64,000 bases of DNA from CAZOVB01 sp964583095. Its GTDB lineage: Bacteria > Planctomycetota > Phycisphaerae > SM23-33. A model generated the notes under the pieces. The model was not told where the DNA came from, did not search any database, and worked only from the letters and a program-made list of their open reading frames with translations. Position 1 is the stretch's first letter. Every line of letters begins with the position of its first letter. This document shows, in pieces, positions 28,212-36,498 of this stretch. Made by a program: the position numbers and the translations under genes. Location: contig CAZOVB010000017.1 in NCBI GenBank assembly GCA_964583095.1, positions 15,977-79,976 of the forward strand. Direction: 5' to 3'.

Positions 28212-28994
28212 ATGGCATCGGGGCCCCGGCGGAAGCGGAAAAACAACGCCCTCCTGGCCAGCCATCAGAAAAGCTGGATCTGGGGCAGGTATGCGGTACG
28301 CGAGGCCTTGCGCGGCGGGCAATGGCCGATCGTGGAACTTTTCTTCTCTGCCCGCATGGAACCCGATGAACTTCAAGAGGCCACCCATCTGGCCCGGAAG
28401 GCGGATGTGGCCTTTGCCCTGGAAGAGCCCGAGCGCCTGAGGCAGCTCTGCCACCGCAAGTCCCACCAGGGGTACCTGGCCCGGATGGGCCCGTTCCCCT
28501 ATGCTCAGAGCGATTCCCTGATCCAGGTCGAATCCGGGGAGGAAATCCTGGTCGTTCTCGACGGTCTTCAGGATCCGCAGAACCTGGGGGTCGTCCTGCG
28601 AACAGCCGAGGTGTTCGGGGCCAGGGGGGTGCTTCTGGAACAGAGCCAAAGCGTGGGAATCACCGCAGCCGTGGCACGCAGCAGCGCCGGGGCTGTGCAT
28701 CACCTTCCCGTTGCCCGCGGAGATTTACCCGAGCGGGTCCTTCAAATGCGCCGGCAAGGGTGGACATGCCTTTGCGCCTCGGAAAAGGCCGATGCGAGCC
28801 TCTCCTCGGCCGACCTCTCCCGGGGCCCGATCGCCTGGATTATCGGAAACGAAGCCCAGGGCCTTCGAGATGAAATTCTCCAGCAATGCAGCCAGAGCCT
28901 GCGGATTGACCAGCACGGGCGGATCGGATCGCTCAACGCGGCCATCTCGGCCGGGATCGTCCTCTACGAGACGCGCAGGCAGCGCGGCGGCTGA
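28212..28994 (+). CDS. rlmB: 23S rRNA (guanosine-2'-O-)-methyltransferase, RlmB/TrmH (SPOUT) family
   Basis: A 260-residue enzyme. The N-terminal substrate-binding part contains WGRYAVREALRGGQ. The SPOUT methyltransferase domain carries the three family motifs: LDGLQDPQNLGVVLRTAE (motif 1, with the catalytic Asn-x-x-x-x-x-Arg), WIIGNEAQGL (motif 2) and GRIGSLNAAISAGIVLYE (motif 3, knotted SAM site). It likely methylates a G in the peptidyl-transferase region of 23S rRNA. It lies 3 nt after rpsA and is followed by two stem-loops. Confidence 0.9.
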   Translation: MASGPRRKRKNNALLASHQKSWIWGRYAVREALRGGQWPIVELFFSARMEPDELQEATHLARKADVAFALEEPERLRQLCHRKSHQGYLARMGPFPYAQSDSLIQVESGEEILVVLDGLQDPQNLGVVLRTAEVFGARGVLLEQSQSVGITAAVARSSAGAVHHLPVARGDLPERVLQMRRQGWTCLCASEKADASLSSADLSRGPIAWIIGNEAQGLRDEILQQCSQSLRIDQHGRIGSLNAAISAGIVLYETRRQRGG

Positions 28995-29025
28995 CCCGCG
29001 CTGTCGTGCCAGGGGCGCATAAGAA

Positions 29026-29087
29026 GAGGCCCGGCCGGGTGGAGAGCCGGGCCTCCAAGAGGGATCGGAACGGGGGAGACCGATCCC
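29026..29087. terminator. Two tandem stem-loops after rlmB
   Basis: The first is a perfect 10-bp stem GAGGCCCGGC/GCCGGGCCTC (29026-29055). The second is a perfect 8-bp stem GGGATCGG/CCGATCCC (29061-29087). Neither has a strong U-tract on the plus strand; the first has TTCTTAT on the minus side. They mark the end of the rpsA-rlmB unit. Confidence 0.6.
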
Positions 29088-29297
29088 AGGTTCGTCTTGA
29101 AAGGCCTGTTTCGTTTTCTTGCACAATTGTAGGCAGGTGATCGGCAGATGCGGAAAAACGGGCAAATATTCTTCGGGAGCCCTTTGCCCAGGGTTAAGAA
29201 CATCTTCACGGATTCTTCCGACAGGGCTTATCCGTTGGTCCCAGCCCTGCCGATACAATTCATATCGAGCGAGCTATGTCACACAGGAAGGACCACG

Positions 29298-29573
29298 ATG
29301 ATCAGCAAGGGACGCAAAAAAGGTTCGATTCGATTTTCCCTGAACCCGTTGGAGGCTGTCGAATCGGTCGCAGTGGCAGGTGACTTCAACAACTGGACCC
29401 CCGCGAAGATGCGCAGGCAGAAGTCCGGCCAGTACGTGGCGATTCTGCCCGTCGGACCCGGGACGCACGAATACAAGTACGTCGTGGACGATCAATGGAT
29501 CGTCGATCCGGAAAACGACACCTGCGCCGCCAATCCGTTCGGGACGGTCAACTCCGTGGCCATTGTGCGGTAG
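29298..29573 (+). CDS. Isolated CBM48/AMPK1-CBM-like domain protein
   Basis: A 91-residue protein made of a single glycogen-binding-type beta-sandwich domain. It has the signature VAVAGDFNNWTPAKM (the W of FNNW is the usual glucan-stacking residue), LPVGPGTHEYKYVVDDQW and a DPEND end. Such domains normally precede branching enzymes or form part of AMPK; here it stands alone. It may tether glycogen or simply bind alpha-glucan in the cytoplasm. AGGAAGGACCACG precedes the ATG. It is convergent with the ASCH gene, 2 nt apart. Confidence 0.82.
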   Translation: MISKGRKKGSIRFSLNPLEAVESVAVAGDFNNWTPAKMRRQKSGQYVAILPVGPGTHEYKYVVDDQWIVDPENDTCAANPFGTVNSVAIVR

Positions 29574-29575
29574 AA

Positions 29576-29878
29576 TCAATCGGCTGGAAAACGGAAGGTC
29601 ACCTTGTAGAGGTCCCTGCCGTTGCGCTTCTCGGGAGGATACAGTTCCTCCAGCGCGCGATGCAGCTCGGCCAGGTCTTCAAAGCCGTCCGCGCGGGCGT
29701 CGGCCCGGGTGAGCTGCGCAGGCCCGATACGCTCCACCGAGAGCACGCGGACCTTCCCCAGGCCCCGAATGAGATGGTCGGTCCCCGGGCGCACCTGACG
29801 ACGCGACCAGTACCGCAGCGTGGTGGTTTTCCGGCCCGAACGGATGGCCGCGAAGTATTCCTTCCGCATGAAGAGCAT
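29576..29878 (-). CDS. ASCH-domain protein
   Basis: About 100 residues. It carries the ASCH pattern MRKEYFAAIRSGRKTTTLRY near the N terminus (the conserved K-T-x-x-x-R), then a barrel strand LGKVRVLSVERI and a helix ending DLYKVTFRF. ASCH domains are PUA-related and are thought to bind RNA or modified nucleosides. I start at ATG 29878 (MLFMRKEYF); upstream sequence in frame lacks family similarity and would run into the divergent aminotransferase gene. No strong ribosome-binding site is visible. Confidence 0.78.
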   Translation of the reverse strand: MLFMRKEYFAAIRSGRKTTTLRYWSRRQVRPGTDHLIRGLGKVRVLSVERIGPAQLTRADARADGFEDLAELHRALEELYPPEKRNGRDLYKVTFRFPAD

Positions 29879-29958
29879 GGGACCGCTTGTATCCACCGGC
29901 CGATCTCGACGCAAGAGCACGCATTGCCAGGCGGTCCTCCCGCTTGTACACTGCCTGC

Positions 29959-30813
29959 ATGAGCGATCCGAATGTTTTTCTAAACGGCAAACTGATCCCC
30001 CAGAGCCAGGCATCCATCTCCGTAGCCGACGCGGGCTTTCTGCATGGGGCCTCGGCCTTTACGACCCTCTATGCCCGCCGGACAAGGGCATTTCGGCTCG
30101 AAGAGCACCTGGCGAGGCTTGTCAAGACGGCCAAGTCCCTCGATCTGCGCTGCGACACTGACTCAGAGTCGCTACGCGATGCCGTCGTCCGGCTGCTGGA
30201 GGATCGGGATCTGCCCGAGGCGCGCGTCCGCATCACGCTTTCTCCCGGAGATATCCACGCCGGGGAGCCTACCACATTGATCACCGCCCAGCAGGTCGGT
30301 CCTCGCCCCGAAACCTGGGACGCCGGCATGCTCGTGACTGTCAGCCCCTACAAGCAGGTGCCGGCCAATCCGGAAACCGGCGTCAAGACCGGCTGCTATT
30401 TTCCCCGGGTGCTGGCTCTTCGTGACGCGGCCACCAAGGGAGCCCAGGAGTCCCTGTGGTACACCGTGGACAACTACCTCAGCGAAGCGTGCTTCTCGAA
30501 CGTGTTTCTGGTCCTGGGGCCCAAGGTTCACACCCCGCCGCTGGGCGAGGGCGTTTTGCCCGGGGTCCTGCGGGGGGCTGTTCTGGAGATCTGCCGCAAG
30601 GAGGATATTCCCTTCGACGACGCCACCCGTTTGAGCGTCAAGGAGATGCTCACCGCCGACGAATGTTTTCTGACCAACTCGGTGGCCGGCATTCGCCCGG
30701 TTGTGCAGATCGAGAAGCACCGGGTGGGCGATGGAAAACGAGGCCGGATCACCCAGCGACTCCGGCAAGCCTACGCAGAGCTGGTAGACAGGGAGTGCGG
30801 CCATGTCGAATAA
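29959..30813 (+). CDS. Class IV PLP-dependent aminotransferase / aminodeoxychorismate lyase-like
   Basis: About 284 residues, fold-type IV. It opens FLNGKLIPQSQASISVADAG. The PLP-lysine is probably in TGVKTGCYF, and the conserved cofactor-binding Glu is in LSEACFSNVFLV. The family covers branched-chain and D-amino-acid transaminases and PabC. Because pabB is encoded 3 kb away, the PabC role (4-amino-4-deoxychorismate to p-aminobenzoate) is attractive, but sequence alone does not settle it. The start is ATG 29959. The 3' end overlaps the NIF3 gene by 11 nt. Confidence 0.8.
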   Translation: MSDPNVFLNGKLIPQSQASISVADAGFLHGASAFTTLYARRTRAFRLEEHLARLVKTAKSLDLRCDTDSESLRDAVVRLLEDRDLPEARVRITLSPGDIHAGEPTTLITAQQVGPRPETWDAGMLVTVSPYKQVPANPETGVKTGCYFPRVLALRDAATKGAQESLWYTVDNYLSEACFSNVFLVLGPKVHTPPLGEGVLPGVLRGAVLEICRKEDIPFDDATRLSVKEMLTADECFLTNSVAGIRPVVQIEKHRVGDGKRGRITQRLRQAYAELVDRECGHVE

Positions 30814-31924
30814 CCCGGTAAAGGTATCTTCCGTGTGCAGGGCGATGGAGGAGATCGCTCCGGGGCACCTGGCCCAGGAATGGGACAACGTGGGCCTGCT
30901 CTTGGGAGACGCAGGCCAGGAGGTCGGCAAGCTGCTCTTGTGCATTGATCTGACGGCGGAAGTTCTGGCCGAGGCCCAGGACTGCGAGGCACAGATGGTC
31001 ATCGCCTACCACCCGGTCATTTTCAAGCCGCTTTCCCGCCTGACCCGCGAGGCCTGTCCGGTGGTGTGGGAGGCAGCCCGTCGGAACCTGGCCGTCTACA
31101 GCCCCCATACGGCGCTGGATGTCGCCCAGGGGGGACCCAATGATATGCTCGCGCGGGTTCTTGGGCTCGACGAGACGAACCGGCAACCGCTGGAGCCGGT
31201 CCAGCCGCCGGGCCAGTGCAAGGTGGTCACCTTCGTCGGCCAGGAGGACCTGGAGGCCGTGAGAGACGCAGCCTTTTCAGCCGGTGCCGGCAGGATCGGC
31301 CTTTATGATGATTGCAGCTTCGCCTCGCCGGGGACCGGTACATTTCTGCCGGATGCACACGCCCGGCCCGCCGTCGGCCGTCCCGGCACGTTCCAGCGCG
31401 TGGAGGAATTTCGCCTGGAGGTGATCTGCCCGAATCTGCGGGTGGGGCAGGTCTCCCGTGCCATTCGCGCCGCGCACAGCTACGAAGAGCCCCCGGTGGA
31501 CATCTATCCGCTTCGACCGGCCGGGACGGGCGGCCTGGGACGCGTGGCAGCGCTTCAGCAGCCCGCTTCGCTGGAGGAGATTCTCCAGCGTATACGCAAA
31601 GGGCTGGGCTTGGAGAAGCTCCTGGTGGCTCAAACGGAGGGGACAGGTGAGCAGCTCATTCAACGAGGCGCCTGCTGCGCCGGTTCCTGCGGATCGGTCT
31701 ACAAGGCCGCTGCTTCGGCCGGTGCCCAGGTTTACCTGACCGGGGAGATGCGACACCACGATGCTCTGGCAGCGGTGGCGATGGGAATGACGGTGATCTG
31801 TACGGGGCACTCCAATTCCGAAAGGCCGGTTCTGGCCGATCTGGCCAGGCGGCTGGAAGAACAACTGCCCGGGCTGGAGATTCTGCTCTCCCAGCGGGAT
31901 GCGGATCCATTCCGGATCGTCTGA
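30803..31924 (+). CDS. NIF3-like dinuclear metal centre protein (YbgI/DUF34)
   Basis: A 373-residue protein. The N-terminal half has EWDNVGLLLGD and MVIAYHPVIF (metal ligand His), then SPHTALD. The C-terminal half has EMRHHDALAA and TGHSNSERP with the remaining His/Glu ligands. Between them is the insertion domain (about 125-235) typical of the longer bacterial members, with FQRVEEFRLEVICPN. Members form hexameric toroids; a GTP-cyclohydrolase-like or metal-insertase role is debated. Translation is coupled to the aminotransferase gene. Confidence 0.9.
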   Translation: MSNNPVKVSSVCRAMEEIAPGHLAQEWDNVGLLLGDAGQEVGKLLLCIDLTAEVLAEAQDCEAQMVIAYHPVIFKPLSRLTREACPVVWEAARRNLAVYSPHTALDVAQGGPNDMLARVLGLDETNRQPLEPVQPPGQCKVVTFVGQEDLEAVRDAAFSAGAGRIGLYDDCSFASPGTGTFLPDAHARPAVGRPGTFQRVEEFRLEVICPNLRVGQVSRAIRAAHSYEEPPVDIYPLRPAGTGGLGRVAALQQPASLEEILQRIRKGLGLEKLLVAQTEGTGEQLIQRGACCAGSCGSVYKAAASAGAQVYLTGEMRHHDALAAVAMGMTVICTGHSNSERPVLADLARRLEEQLPGLEILLSQRDADPFRIV

Positions 31925-31935
31925 GAGATGCCCTG

Positions 31936-33258
31936 CTAAGAATTTATCCAGTTGTCTGCCGGGCGGAGGGAGACAGGGGCTTCCTCGGTGGCCAGATCGA
32001 AGAGTCTTTGCAGGGCGGCGGCGTCGGCCCGGGCCATGTCCGTCCCTGCCATGGATTTGAGGTTGTGCGTGCAGGGATGCAGCATCCGGCGGATGGTGCG
32101 GTGAAGGGCCAGTCGCAGGATTTCCATGTCCTCCTCGCTGTCGGCGTGCTCGGCGAACTTGTTCGAGGCGGCCGAGAGTTCCTCGTCGGCGATCAGGCTC
32201 ATCTTCTCGTAGAGGGCCTGGATCGTCGGGGCCACCGCGCGGACGTTCAGATCCTGGCGAAGCTGCTCGCGATGTTCCTCGATGATCGGCTGGGCCTGGT
32301 CGCGCTGCTGGTTGCGGTGATGCAGCGTACGCTGGACCACGCTCTGAAGGTCGTCGATATTGTACAGCCGAACACCGGGAAGTCGGCCCACCTGCTGTTC
32401 CACGTCCCGCGGCACGGCCAGGTCCAGCAGAAGCATGTCCTGTCCGTTGCGCTGAGCAAGGGCCCGCCGCATGTGCGTGTCGCGAATCAGGGGGGTCTCG
32501 CTGGCGGTGGAACACAGGACGATATCGGCCCGGCCGAGCCAGTCATGGAACTGGTTGAAATCGATAACCTGGCCGTCACATTGTCCGGCCAGCTCCTGGG
32601 ACTTTTCCAGCGTGCGATTGGTCACCAGGATCTGCCCCACACCCAGTTGGCGAAGGTGCTGGAGCATCAGGCGGTTCATTTTGCCGGCCCCGACACTCAG
32701 GACCGTCTTGCCCTCGAGGGCGTCCATCTCTCCCACGAGGCAGTCGATGGCCACCGAGGCGACGCTGACGCGGCCTTGTCCGATGGCCGTCTCGTTCCGC
32801 ACATGTTTGGTTACGTGCAAGGCGGCCTGAACGAGCATGTTCATCACCGCTCCTGCGGCTTGGGTGGTCACGGCCTGGTCGTAGGCGTCCTTGACCTGCC
32901 GGACGATCTGCGTTTCGCCCGGGACCAGGCTGTCCAAACCGCAGGTGACCTGGAAGATGTGATCGATGGCGTCGCTGTCGGCCAGGTTGTAGAGATTCCC
33001 CACGAAGCGGTCGAGGCTGATGCCCTGGCATTTGGCCAGCCAGAGATGCAGTTCCTCTTCCCGGGGGTGCCCATGCACGGGCCGGGCCAGGTAGATCTCC
33101 GTGCGGTTGCAGGTGGAGACCAGCAGGAACTCCGCGTGGGGCCAGCGATCGCGCAAATCCTCCAGGGCCGACCGGGTCGCGGTCGGATCGAAGGCGATGC
33201 GTTCACGCAGGGCGACGCCCGCTGTCTTGTGGTTCAGGCCTATACAGAGGATTCGCAT
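31936..33258 (-). CDS. hemA: Glutamyl-tRNA reductase
   Basis: A 440-residue enzyme for the first step of C5-pathway tetrapyrrole synthesis: NADPH-dependent reduction of glutamyl-tRNA to glutamate-1-semialdehyde. It begins MRILCIGLNHKTAGVALRE. The catalytic Cys is in STCNRTEIY (about residue 50), the tRNA-contacting GLDSLVPGETQI follows, then the NADPH domain (VLSVGAGKMNRLMLQHL) and the helical dimerisation domain. It lies 27 nt downstream of the precorrin-2 dehydrogenase gene, a common pairing in which that enzyme and HemA share a haem/sirohaem operon. It is the last gene of the minus-strand operon. Confidence 0.96.
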   Translation of the reverse strand: MRILCIGLNHKTAGVALRERIAFDPTATRSALEDLRDRWPHAEFLLVSTCNRTEIYLARPVHGHPREEELHLWLAKCQGISLDRFVGNLYNLADSDAIDHIFQVTCGLDSLVPGETQIVRQVKDAYDQAVTTQAAGAVMNMLVQAALHVTKHVRNETAIGQGRVSVASVAIDCLVGEMDALEGKTVLSVGAGKMNRLMLQHLRQLGVGQILVTNRTLEKSQELAGQCDGQVIDFNQFHDWLGRADIVLCSTASETPLIRDTHMRRALAQRNGQDMLLLDLAVPRDVEQQVGRLPGVRLYNIDDLQSVVQRTLHHRNQQRDQAQPIIEEHREQLRQDLNVRAVAPTIQALYEKMSLIADEELSAASNKFAEHADSEEDMEILRLALHRTIRRMLHPCTHNLKSMAGTDMARADAAALQRLFDLATEEAPVSLRPADNWINS

Positions 33259-33285
33259 AGTAAAAGCTTTGATCTCCTTACCATA

Positions 33286-33915
33286 TTACAACGCATCAGG
33301 CTGTTTGTGGTTCCGATTTCGTTGCATTGCGTACAACGATTTAAGCGAATCCGGACCGCCGCGAAGAAAGAGCATAAACGCTTCCTCGGAACCGAGTTGT
33401 CGCATTACCTCGCCACGGTGCTCCGGATCGGAAATCTCCGATTTGGCCCGATCGCGCAGCGAAAGCAACTCTTGGGCGTACTGTCCCACCTGCGGGGGAA
33501 GTGTCAGACTGTCGCGAATCCGCCGGGAAAGCGTCGGGGAAGCGCCCCCGGTTGAAATTGCCACCGTTACCGGGCCCTGCTGGAGGTACATGGGCATGTG
33601 GAAGTCGCTGTCGCCCGGCTCGTCGCTTCGATTGACAAAGGCTCCTCGGCTGCGCCCCAGACGAGCGATCTTCTCGTTGAGCTGCGAATCGTCCGTACAG
33701 GCAAGTACGAAGTCCGCCCCGTCCAGGGCCGGTTCGGAGAATGCTTCCCCGCGGATCCGGACCCCCTCGATGTCGGTCGGGGCATCCGGGGCGACCAGCA
33801 GGACGTCGGCGCCGGCCTGGGCCAGGGCGCGGGCGCGGCGGAGCCCGACAGGGCCCGCTCCGACAACCACGCAGCGTCGTCCCTTCATCTCCATCATCAA
33901 CGGATGTAAGCTCAC
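33286..33915 (-). CDS. Precorrin-2 dehydrogenase / sirohydrochlorin ferrochelatase (Met8/CysG N-terminal type)
   Basis: About 209 residues. The NAD-binding motif CVVVGAGPVGLRRARAL is at the N terminus, the active-site region is FVLACTDDSQLN, and the family stretch VNRSDEPGDSDFHMP with VAISTGGASPTLSRRIR follows. It oxidises precorrin-2 and may insert iron to make sirohaem; the methylase half of CysG is absent. I take GTG 33915, 7 nt after GGGAGA and overlapping the pabB stop as GTGA; a GTG at 33933 is possible. Confidence 0.9.
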   Translation of the reverse strand: MSLHPLMMEMKGRRCVVVGAGPVGLRRARALAQAGADVLLVAPDAPTDIEGVRIRGEAFSEPALDGADFVLACTDDSQLNEKIARLGRSRGAFVNRSDEPGDSDFHMPMYLQQGPVTVAISTGGASPTLSRRIRDSLTLPPQVGQYAQELLSLRDRAKSEISDPEHRGEVMRQLGSEEAFMLFLRGGPDSLKSLYAMQRNRNHKQPDAL

Positions 33916-35414
33916 GTCTGAATCTCCCGACACGATGTGCGCGCGTTATCTGCGGCAGAGAAGGCTTCCAGTATCCCTCGGGCCTTGTGTCGTGTTTCCT
34001 CGAGTTCTTTTTGTGGATCCGAATCGGCAACGATGCCACCGCCCACACCCACCAGCGCGCGCTTACCGGTATGTACGATCGTGCGGATGGCGATGTTCCA
34101 TTCGCTCAGGCCCCCTGCGCAACTGCAGCCGATGCAGCCGGTGTAGACGTTCCGGGCCCAGGGCTCGAGTTCGTCGATGATTTCCATGGCGCGAATCTTG
34201 GGAGCCCCGGTGATCGATCCGCCCGGAAACGTCGCCCGCACCAGGTCCGCCTGGGTAGCCTGCGGTGTCAACTCTCCCTGGATCTCGGCCACCAGGTGCA
34301 GCACCGTCGGGTGCTCCTGGAGGATTTTATCACGCGTGACCTTTACGCTGTGATACCGGCAGACGCGCCCCAGGTCGTTTCGGAGCAGATCCACGATCAT
34401 CGCCAGTTCGGCGTTGTCCTTCTCGCTGGACAGCAGATCCCTGCCCAGACGCTCATCCTCGGGTCCGCCGGTGCGGCGGCAGGTTCCCTTGATCGGCCGG
34501 GTCAGAACCCGCCGGCCTCGCTTGCGAAGGAAAAGCTCCGGAGAGGCCGAGCAGATCGCCGCTTCGGACGAATCGGTGGGGAAACGCAAAAAGGCCCCGT
34601 AGGCCGAGGGGTTGTGCTTTCGCAGCGCCACGTACAACTCTTCCGGGCTGGGGGGAGATTCTATTTCCAACCGCCGCGAAAGGTTTACCTGGAAGATATC
34701 TCCGGCGGCGATGTACTCGATGCATCGCGCCACGGCCCGGCGATACTGGTCGTCGGAGAAATTGCAGCCGGTTCGCTCGGGCAAGGGTCCGAGGGCATCG
34801 GGGTTCTGGGGGCAGGTCCTGGCCGAAGCGGAGGCGATCCAGTCTTTCAGGGCCTTGACGGCGGCCCGACCGGGCTCATCCTCGAAGTGGATCAGATCGG
34901 CACGGTCGTTCGGGTGGTCGATGACAATCACGGCCGGGTAGAACGCCAGACGCAGATCCGGAAGGGGGGTATCCCGCAGAGCCCGGCAGGGCAGGTCCTC
35001 GATGGCTCTGCCCATCTCGTAGCCCAGGTAGCCGAACCATCCCGGGCCGTACGCCGGCGGAGCGTCGAAATCGTCCGTGACCTCCAGGAGCTTCGAGAGG
35101 ATCTGCCAGAGACGATCGTTGGGCACGTCCCGGGCGATGCTTGCCTTGCTGTCGCTGATCTCCGAACCGGTCACAATCAGGACATCCAGCGGATTGCAGG
35201 CCAGGATGGAATAGCGCCCGAAGTCGGGCTCCCTGGCTGAGGATTCCAACAGGACGCACTGCCGGACATCGCCCGAGGCCCCAAGCATTGCAGCGATATC
35301 CGGGACCGCATCGAGCTTGCTTCGGCGCAGCGGAGCAAGACGCCCCCTTCCGGCGAGGATGCTTCGGATCCACGTCTCTTGGGCGGGGTCTGGTTGTGTT
35401 TCCCGATGTTCCAC
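33912..35414 (-). CDS. pabB: Aminodeoxychorismate synthase component I
   Basis: A 500-residue chorismate-utilising enzyme. The N-terminal domain carries GPGWFGYLGYEMGRAIED. The catalytic domain has AGDIFQVNLSRR, CSASPELFL, then TRPIKGTCRR, AMIVDLLRNDLGRV and FPGGSITGAPKIRAM. Lys in PIKGT, rather than the Ala of PIAGT in anthranilate synthase, is the residue that distinguishes PabB from TrpE, which is why I call it PabB. The start is GTG 35414, as no in-frame ATG lies nearby. No glutaminase (PabA) gene is in the window. Confidence 0.9.
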   Translation of the reverse strand: MEHRETQPDPAQETWIRSILAGRGRLAPLRRSKLDAVPDIAAMLGASGDVRQCVLLESSAREPDFGRYSILACNPLDVLIVTGSEISDSKASIARDVPNDRLWQILSKLLEVTDDFDAPPAYGPGWFGYLGYEMGRAIEDLPCRALRDTPLPDLRLAFYPAVIVIDHPNDRADLIHFEDEPGRAAVKALKDWIASASARTCPQNPDALGPLPERTGCNFSDDQYRRAVARCIEYIAAGDIFQVNLSRRLEIESPPSPEELYVALRKHNPSAYGAFLRFPTDSSEAAICSASPELFLRKRGRRVLTRPIKGTCRRTGGPEDERLGRDLLSSEKDNAELAMIVDLLRNDLGRVCRYHSVKVTRDKILQEHPTVLHLVAEIQGELTPQATQADLVRATFPGGSITGAPKIRAMEIIDELEPWARNVYTGCIGCSCAGGLSEWNIAIRTIVHTGKRALVGVGGGIVADSDPQKELEETRHKARGILEAFSAADNARTSCREIQT

Positions 35415-35421
35415 GTGGGGG

Positions 35422-36498
35422 TCATTCCATGAAGGAAACGCCGAAGTCCCTGGCGTCCTGTCGGGTGAAATTCTGGGCTTTTTGAGCGGCGATCCGAAGC
35501 AGCGGGTCGGCGCTGGTGGAATACTCGTCCAGGATGGAATCGATCTTGCTTCGGTTACGTTTGACGGATTCGTAACGGAATTTCATCGGCCCCATCCTCA
35601 GCAGCGCCTCAACTCGCCACATTCGATCCGCATCGTTTTGGGCGATGTGGATCACGTCCCCGGCCTCGGGCCAGTTGCGCCGGAAGAAGGCGTACTTCGC
35701 CACGTTGGGCCGGCAAACCTCGACCGAAAGCGTTCGGGCGAAGCGGTCGATGACCTTGGCCTGTTCCGTAAGATTCCGCATTCGGGCGATCGTCCGCAAC
35801 TGCCCCAGGGCGAACTGCTCGCTGCGAAGGCCCAGGAGAGCAATCTCCGCCCGGCCTCGCGTCCGGTTCAGGTCGTAGCCAAGAAGAAGCAGCTCCCGGG
35901 CGAACTGCTGGGCCTTGTCCAGGTCCCCTCTCAGCAGGTGGTGGAGGACCAGAACCTGCCCGGCTGCGCAGAGATTCCCCAGAAGTTCAGCGGCTGGGCA
36001 GTGGCGGAGATCCTTTCGGATCAGATCGTCCATCGGAATCGGACCGACAAGCTTCGCCTCGGCCTTGCGGATTCCCCTGCGCACGTGCCCTTGGATTTCC
36101 AGGAGCATCTGCCCCGCGGTCGGGGTGAGCCTCCCAGCGATTTCGAGCGTGTCGAGCCGGCCAAGGGTTCTCAGGTGGGTTCGATCGATTGTTTCCAGCA
36201 GATTCGCCGGAGCATCTTCCCGGGCGGGAGCCAGATGGGAGGCAAAGTCGTTCTCAAGGCGGTCGAACTCCTTGGCTCCCAGCCAGTAGTCCTCGAGGGC
36301 ATTGCCTTCCCGTTCGCGAGGCCCGATCCCAAGCAAAGACCAGTCATGTCGGACGCGGTGGAGATCCAGCAGGCCCGGATCGGACGTGGCGGAGGTGGGC
36401 GGATCGTGCTCCTGCGTTCCGGTCACAACCGATACGATCAGTGCGACGGTTGTCAGCAGGAAGATTCCGGCAACAATCCAGCCCACGAAATTTGTCAC
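35422..36498 (-). CDS. Membrane-anchored protein of unknown function
   Basis: About 358 residues. A single N-terminal helix (WIVAGIFLLTTVALIVSVV) anchors a largely helical extracytoplasmic region with no motif I recognise; the middle has repeated helix-turn patterns (RGDLDKAQQFARELLLLGYD) that could be TPR-like. The start is GTG 36498 with GAGGTGG upstream; the GTGA overlaps the stop of the upstream lipoprotein gene, so the two are coupled and probably work together in the envelope. Confidence 0.7.
   Translation of the reverse strand: MTNFVGWIVAGIFLLTTVALIVSVVTGTQEHDPPTSATSDPGLLDLHRVRHDWSLLGIGPREREGNALEDYWLGAKEFDRLENDFASHLAPAREDAPANLLETIDRTHLRTLGRLDTLEIAGRLTPTAGQMLLEIQGHVRRGIRKAEAKLVGPIPMDDLIRKDLRHCPAAELLGNLCAAGQVLVLHHLLRGDLDKAQQFARELLLLGYDLNRTRGRAEIALLGLRSEQFALGQLRTIARMRNLTEQAKVIDRFARTLSVEVCRPNVAKYAFFRRNWPEAGDVIHIAQNDADRMWRVEALLRMGPMKFRYESVKRNRSKIDSILDEYSTSADPLLRIAAQKAQNFTRQDARDFGVSFME

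Noticed and set aside
33912..35414. Anthranilate synthase (TrpE) as the identity
   Set aside because: The motif is PIKGT with Lys, typical of PabB; TrpE has PIAGT. No trp genes are nearby.
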